A stretch of 10,443 bases of DNA from Limnochordia bacterium (GTDB lineage Bacteria > Bacillota > Limnochordia > Darwinibacteriales > B1SED10-159). Position numbers and translations under genes: made by a program. The notes beneath the pieces are model-generated. The model saw nothing but the letters and a program-made list of their open reading frames with translations, was not told the DNA's origin and did not search any database. Positions 7,767-10,443 of the stretch are shown piece by piece. The DNA is taken from contig SLOZ01000354.1 of NCBI GenBank assembly GCA_007132255.1, positions 1 to 10,443 on the forward strand, read 5' to 3'. The stretch's first letter is position 1. Each line of letters begins with the position of its first letter.

Positions 7767-7845
7767 AGACCGTGACGCTAATCCTATCTTGCAGAAGTCT
7801 TTAACGCAAAGCGCAAAGCTTCCTGATCATCTAAGTCTTTCTGTT

Positions 7846-8556
7846 CTATGATTCTGGCTGTGCTGCTACAGTAACCGTGATGTCAGCAGAGTACTCACCT
7901 GCTGGCACTTGGGTCAGTTTTTCCATAATGAACCCGAAGTACAGAGCGTACTCTTGGGTATTACAGAAGGAATACCCCTGTGTCCAAGTGGCTACCGAGC
8001 CATGATCGTGGGCATTGCCGAAGATTGCCACGGTATTGCCATCCACACCATCTAGTGCTGTGAGGTGATCATCTAGTGGCGCATACCATCCGCCATCTTC
8101 ATCGCGAGGCGAGACAAAGAATAGGGTATCGAGAGGCTCATCGGACTCTCCGTCGCGCATCCAGTTGGCGAAATCGACTTCGGCCTGCAGCTCGACATCG
8201 TAGTTGGCTTCAACATAGAAGCGAGCCGTGTTTCCGCTGTGCTCTTCGCCACCGCCGCGGTAGAAACGGGGATATTCCTCTTCGGGCAGGTCCTGAGCCA
8301 TATATTCCATAATATCGGCCCAGTTGTTCGTGTAGACTCCTTTGGCTGCCTGAATACTGACCTCGTCAGTGCCTTCCCATTCGGGATCCGAGGAATCGCC
8401 GGCGGTCAGAAAACTAACCTGGTTATTCTCATCGGCCCAGATACTTGCAGACTCGGCAATATTAACCCTTGCCTCGAGATCTGCCTGTTCACCGTTGGCC
8501 AGTGCGACTCCACCAAAAGCCAACATCATAATCAACGCTGCAATCAACAGTTTCAT
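7846..8556 (-). CDS. Secreted acidic pilin-like subunit (spore coat U/fimbrial-like fold), candidate major subunit
   Basis: Exported protein of 236 residues with a clear signal peptide (1-20, cleavage after ALA). The ATG follows GAGGAGGAGA, the strongest-looking site in the cluster, as expected for an abundant subunit. The mature protein is mostly beta: TARFYVEANYDVELQAEVDF is a central hydrophobic strand region and VPAGEYSADITVTVAA is the final strand, a form shared with spore coat U (SCPU)/fimbrial subunits. The same PAGEY...ITV end occurs in the neighbouring larger protein at 8821-9834. By hand count the mature chain has about 43 Asp/Glu and only 8 Lys/Arg, with one Cys (198), so no internal disulfide. 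No N-terminal type IV pilin motif, LPXTG signal or membrane anchor is present. The family placement rests on pattern, not on a database match; other secreted beta-sandwich proteins are possible. Confidence 0.8.
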   Translation of the reverse strand: MKLLIAALIMMLAFGGVALANGEQADLEARVNIAESASIWADENNQVSFLTAGDSSDPEWEGTDEVSIQAAKGVYTNNWADIMEYMAQDLPEEEYPRFYRGGGEEHSGNTARFYVEANYDVELQAEVDFANWMRDGESDEPLDTLFFVSPRDEDGGWYAPLDDHLTALDGVDGNTVAIFGNAHDHGSVATWTQGYSFCNTQEYALYFGFIMEKLTQVPAGEYSADITVTVAAQPES

Positions 8557-8820
8557 TACTTAATCTCCTCCTCATTGGGTTTCACTTGCCATTTGGCCGG
8601 GTTCACCATTAGCTCGCCGACACCCCATTGGTGACCACTTAACGGATGCTGGGTCATCACTTCCAATGACGAGTTGATCTACGAACGAAACACAACCAAC
8701 AACCTTGCCCCTTATTATGCATTTATCCTACCCCTCGGCCTCACCCCCTTCGCTGGTACCTCGGCAAGGCAACCCTCGATCCATCCTTGCCGACAGACCT
8801 GGCCATCTTCCAGATCCGCT
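8557..8820. other. 264-base spacer between the adhesin-like and pilin-like genes
   Basis: No gene is supported. It holds a hairpin near the adhesin-like stop (8761-8793) and the ribosome binding site of the pilin-like gene. A gap this long may contain a separate pilin promoter, but I find no convincing -35/-10 pair; the GCATAATAAG stretch near 8715 is only suggestive. Confidence 0.45.
8761..8793 (-). terminator. Hairpin 28 bases after the adhesin-like gene, without U-tract
   Basis: A perfect 9-bp inverted repeat (TCGGCAAGG at 8761-8769, CCTTGCCGA at 8785-8793) with a 15-base loop. On the minus strand the following bases are GGTACCAG, so it lacks the U-run of a standard terminator. An attenuator or processing/stability element between a minor and a major subunit gene is a reasonable guess. 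Confidence 0.45.
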
Positions 8821-9834
8821 CTAGGGTTCCCAGTCCTGGATGGGAAAGGAAATATACATTGCCCAGTTTCCTCGATCCGCAAATCTCGGACCTTCGCCCC
8901 AAGCGGTTTCTGACACAACCTTATCCGTTCCAGAAACAGTGATCGTCACAATGTCCAAATACTCCCCTGCTGGAAAACCACACCATTTAACATCCCCTTC
9001 CAACGGATTGTATTCATACGTTAGGTCTATGGAACCGCCAACCCAGTCCGCAAACACCAATCCATCACCGAGGCTCGTCGAACTTGACCCTGGAGAAAAC
9101 TGCCCATCCTGCGAAAACACAATCTGATCGCTGGTAATGGTATACCCCAAATAGGTGTGGAGATTTTCCAGGCTATCGCCAGCGTCATCCATCCACGGTC
9201 CTTGGTATTCAAAGCCTCGAGATGCCACATCGACCGTAATGTTCGTCCCCCGCACTTCCCAATACACAGGAACTTCTGCTTGAGCGACCGTTGACGTGCT
9301 ATTAGGTGCCACTACGTCAAGATCGATGCTCTGCGAATCTGTTCGCAGAGCAGCCGTTGCTGCTCCATTGACTCCGAACACCCCTTCAACGTTGGCATGT
9401 GCTGCAATGTGCACCACAGAGTGGCCAAGGAATCGCTCCAACGGAATTGTGTACTGTACCAAACGATCGTCCGTAATGAGCAGCTGGACCAAATCCGGAC
9501 GTTGGTTAGAGTCGAACATCCCAGGCTCCGGATTCCGAGTTCCTCCTGCTGTCGGCACATCGGATAGCTGGCGATCATCCGTGAACGCATGGAGATTCGT
9601 CGCAGACATCATGCCGAGTTCGTCTGGAGCAAACGCGTACCCCTCGTCCAACCTGAACTCCACGTACAAGGCATCGTCCAGCTGCCAGATGGCTACTTCG
9701 CCCACATCGTAATGCTGACCGGCTATCAAGGGAACAATCATTTCGCTACTGGCTGTAGGTACTGTCAGAAGCACGAATACTAGACCTACAATGAACGGAA
9801 CAAGTTTCGACGAGCCAAATTTGGTTTGTCTCAT
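8821..9834 (-). CDS. Secreted two-domain protein: adhesin-like N-terminal domain and pilin-like C-terminal domain
   Basis: Exported protein of 337 residues. I choose the ATG at 9834, where AGAGGGG stands about 8 bases upstream and a normal signal peptide follows (MRQTKFGSSK, hydrophobic core to about 29, cleavage near ASS); the in-frame ATG 51 bases further upstream would give an odd charged leader. Residues 33-155 (VPLIAGQHYDVGEVAIW, NPEPGMFDSN, VQYTIPLERF, VVHIAAHANV) match an extracellular beta domain I recall from many secreted proteins with an xAGQ-x-VGxV start and an IAAHAxV end. Residues about 185-305 look like the neighbouring pilin-like protein and end FPAGEYLDIVTITV. The last 30 residues are an extra tail. 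Head plus pilin-like tail recalls the layout of FimH-type tip adhesins, so a minor tip subunit is the inferred role. There is one Cys (285). The ligand is unknown. Confidence 0.8.
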   Translation of the reverse strand: MRQTKFGSSKLVPFIVGLVFVLLTVPTASSEMIVPLIAGQHYDVGEVAIWQLDDALYVEFRLDEGYAFAPDELGMMSATNLHAFTDDRQLSDVPTAGGTRNPEPGMFDSNQRPDLVQLLITDDRLVQYTIPLERFLGHSVVHIAAHANVEGVFGVNGAATAALRTDSQSIDLDVVAPNSTSTVAQAEVPVYWEVRGTNITVDVASRGFEYQGPWMDDAGDSLENLHTYLGYTITSDQIVFSQDGQFSPGSSSTSLGDGLVFADWVGGSIDLTYEYNPLEGDVKWCGFPAGEYLDIVTITVSGTDKVVSETAWGEGPRFADRGNWAMYISFPIQDWEP

Positions 9835-9897
9835 TCTGCCACGCCCCTCTCTTTCATGGCCCCATAGGTTGGACTTCCCCGACACTGACTTACTATC

Positions 9898-10173
9898 TTA
9901 ACCATGACGTGAATGACCCACATGGGAACGACCATCGTCCGGGCCGTTTTTCCATTGGCGCAGCGTCTCGTCGGCTTGGGGATCATCCGCTGATTCCAGA
10001 GCATCTTTCAATAAGAATATGAGTTCCAAAAGACTGCGGAATCGAACAGTCCTTCTCCCGTCCATCCACTGGACTTCCCCTTGCCAACTGGCATTGCGGC
10101 AGAATAGGATACGGATGAAAAAGGAAGACCTAACATTTGCTGATTGTGCACCTCTCAGCCAGTCCTGTGCCAC
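9898..10173 (-). CDS. Small conserved protein, first gene of the cluster
   Basis: A 91-residue cytoplasmic protein with no signal peptide or membrane helix. The GTG start is supported by AAAGGGGG 9 bases upstream and by the promoter signals about 70 bases before that. The core, residues about 17-60 (SFFIRILFCRNASWQGEVQW, then RFRSLLELIFLLKDALE), resembles a small family I recall from Clostridia genomes, in which a strand region with NASWQG is followed by FRS-LEL and a helix. I know of no assigned function. The C-terminal 30 residues are polar and probably disordered. It ends 63 bases before the adhesin-like start, so it is likely co-transcribed; a regulatory or assembly-linked role is only a guess from position. 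Confidence 0.68.
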   Translation of the reverse strand: MAQDWLRGAQSANVRSSFFIRILFCRNASWQGEVQWMDGRRTVRFRSLLELIFLLKDALESADDPQADETLRQWKNGPDDGRSHVGHSRHG

Positions 10174-10241
10174 AGGATCGTTCCCCCTTTCGCTACCATC
10201 TGTGTTAAGTGCAGCCTACCTATCATGTGTTGCTTGGCTCC

Positions 10242-10295
10242 ATATTAATACATTGGCTTCAACTTCAATTCGTCTTGTCTTCATAATGATTTCAT
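10242..10295 (-). promoter_or_regulatory. Promoter with four 11-bp-spaced repeats, SARP/BTAD-type activator site
   Basis: On the minus strand ATGAA, ATGAA, ACGAA and TTGAA begin at 10295, 10284, 10273 and 10262: exactly 11 bp apart, on the same face of the helix. The last heptamer, TTGAAGC (10262-10256), is followed by 8 bases and then TAATAT (10247-10242), a good -10 box. There is no proper -35 at 17 bp. Direct heptamer repeats at 11-bp steps, ending 8 bp before the -10, are the published layout for SARP activators such as ActII-ORF4, DnrI and AfsR. Transcription would start near 10235, giving a leader of about 60 bases before the GTG at 10173. Confidence 0.62.
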
Positions 10296-10388
10296 GTGAC
10301 CACTGATTTGAGCATGAAGTGCCTGCTAAACGCCGTGTGAATTCATGCCAACAGAATTTTCGAGTCACACCAAGAGCCCGCAGACGCG

Positions 10389-10423
10389 AAAAACCACCGC
10401 CTGCCCCGAAGGACGACGGTGGT
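10389..10423 (-). terminator. Rho-independent terminator of a gene beyond the right edge
   Basis: On the minus strand ACCACCG pairs with CGGTGGT (10417-10423 and 10393-10399), the inner stem closes on a C(TTCG)G tetraloop, and TTTTT follows. It ends transcription coming from the right and leaves the cluster promoter insulated. Confidence 0.82.
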
Positions 10424-10443
10424 CGGTCTATTGCTCTCTATTA

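Larger units (their letters stand above)
7016..7845. other. 0.83-kb intergenic region inside the gene cluster, no supported gene
   Basis: It separates the pilin-like gene from the chaperone-like gene and is far longer than the other gaps in the cluster. Both strands have only short frames of up to 88 codons without family likeness or good ribosome binding sites. The part next to the pilin-like gene holds three hairpins (7687-7766). It probably contains the 3' untranslated region of the subunit mRNA and possibly a separate promoter for the chaperone and secretin genes, though I cannot point to a good -35/-10 pair. Confidence 0.6.

Noticed and set aside
7846..9834. Type IV prepilin, TasA/camelysin or sortase-anchored identity for the two subunits
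   Set aside because: No G-F-T-L-x-E type prepilin motif, no LPXTG plus hydrophobic tail, and no camelysin-type N-terminus; both have plain Sec signal peptides.
9835..9885. Upstream ATG for the adhesin-like gene, adding 17 residues
   Set aside because: It places a charged, non-typical leader before the signal peptide, while the internal ATG at 9834 has AGAGGGG at good spacing.
10019..10306. 95-codon plus-strand frame over the promoter region
   Set aside because: It lies opposite the small GTG-start gene and the repeat promoter, both of which have better support.
10291..10347. TTCATG/CATGAA/TTCATG inverted repeats at 10291, 10313 and 10342
   Set aside because: Arms are only 6 bases, the spacing is uneven (16 and 23 bases), and the first overlaps the stronger 11-bp repeat array.
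1..10443. tRNA, rRNA, CRISPR array, insertion sequence or c-di-GMP riboswitch
   Set aside because: No regularly spaced long direct repeats, transposase frames, terminal inverted repeats, tRNA-like cloverleaf or recognisable riboswitch core was seen on either strand.

Overview
The window looks like a chromosomal piece from a diderm (outer-membrane) member of the Firmicutes, possibly near Limnochordia or another Clostridia-related diderm line. This is inference. The support is: strong AGGAGG-type ribosome binding sites; GTG and TTG starts; a Firmicutes-style BTAD regulator with a degenerate GGDEF-like tail; and secretins plus a protein ending in an outer-membrane-type C-terminal Phe, which only make sense in a cell with an outer membrane. 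Every gene I support lies on the minus strand, so the window reads from right to left.

Layout, in transcription order. A rho-independent terminator (10389-10423) closes a gene that lies beyond the right edge. About 95 bases further on is a promoter region with four 5-base repeats, (A/T)(T/C)GAA, at exact 11-bp steps, the last one 8 bp from a TAATAT -10 box; this is the layout described for SARP/BTAD activators. Then come a small GTG-start protein (9898-10173), a secreted two-domain protein with an adhesin-like head and a pilin-like tail (8821-9834), and a very acidic secreted pilin-like subunit (7846-8556). A 0.83-kb non-coding gap with a cluster of hairpins follows. After it come a secreted four-domain Ig-fold protein that looks like a doubled chaperone (5501-7015), a compact secretin (4261-5454), and a diverged secretin paralogue fused to a predicted beta-barrel (2579-4261) whose start overlaps the secretin stop in TAATG. 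After a 1.3-kb stretch with no convincing gene comes a BTAD transcriptional regulator (52-1278), followed by a hairpin at the left edge.

Working model (inference): the genes build an exported surface fibre or adhesin. The adhesin-like protein and the pilin-like protein would be the subunits, the doubled Ig-fold protein a periplasmic chaperone, and the secretin pair the outer-membrane exit pore, taking the place of the usher used in classical chaperone-usher pili. The BTAD regulator is the natural candidate to act on the 11-bp repeat array. No ATPase, inner-membrane platform, prepilin peptidase, usher or sortase is visible in the window, so this is not a standard type IV pilus, type II secretion, chaperone-usher or sortase locus.
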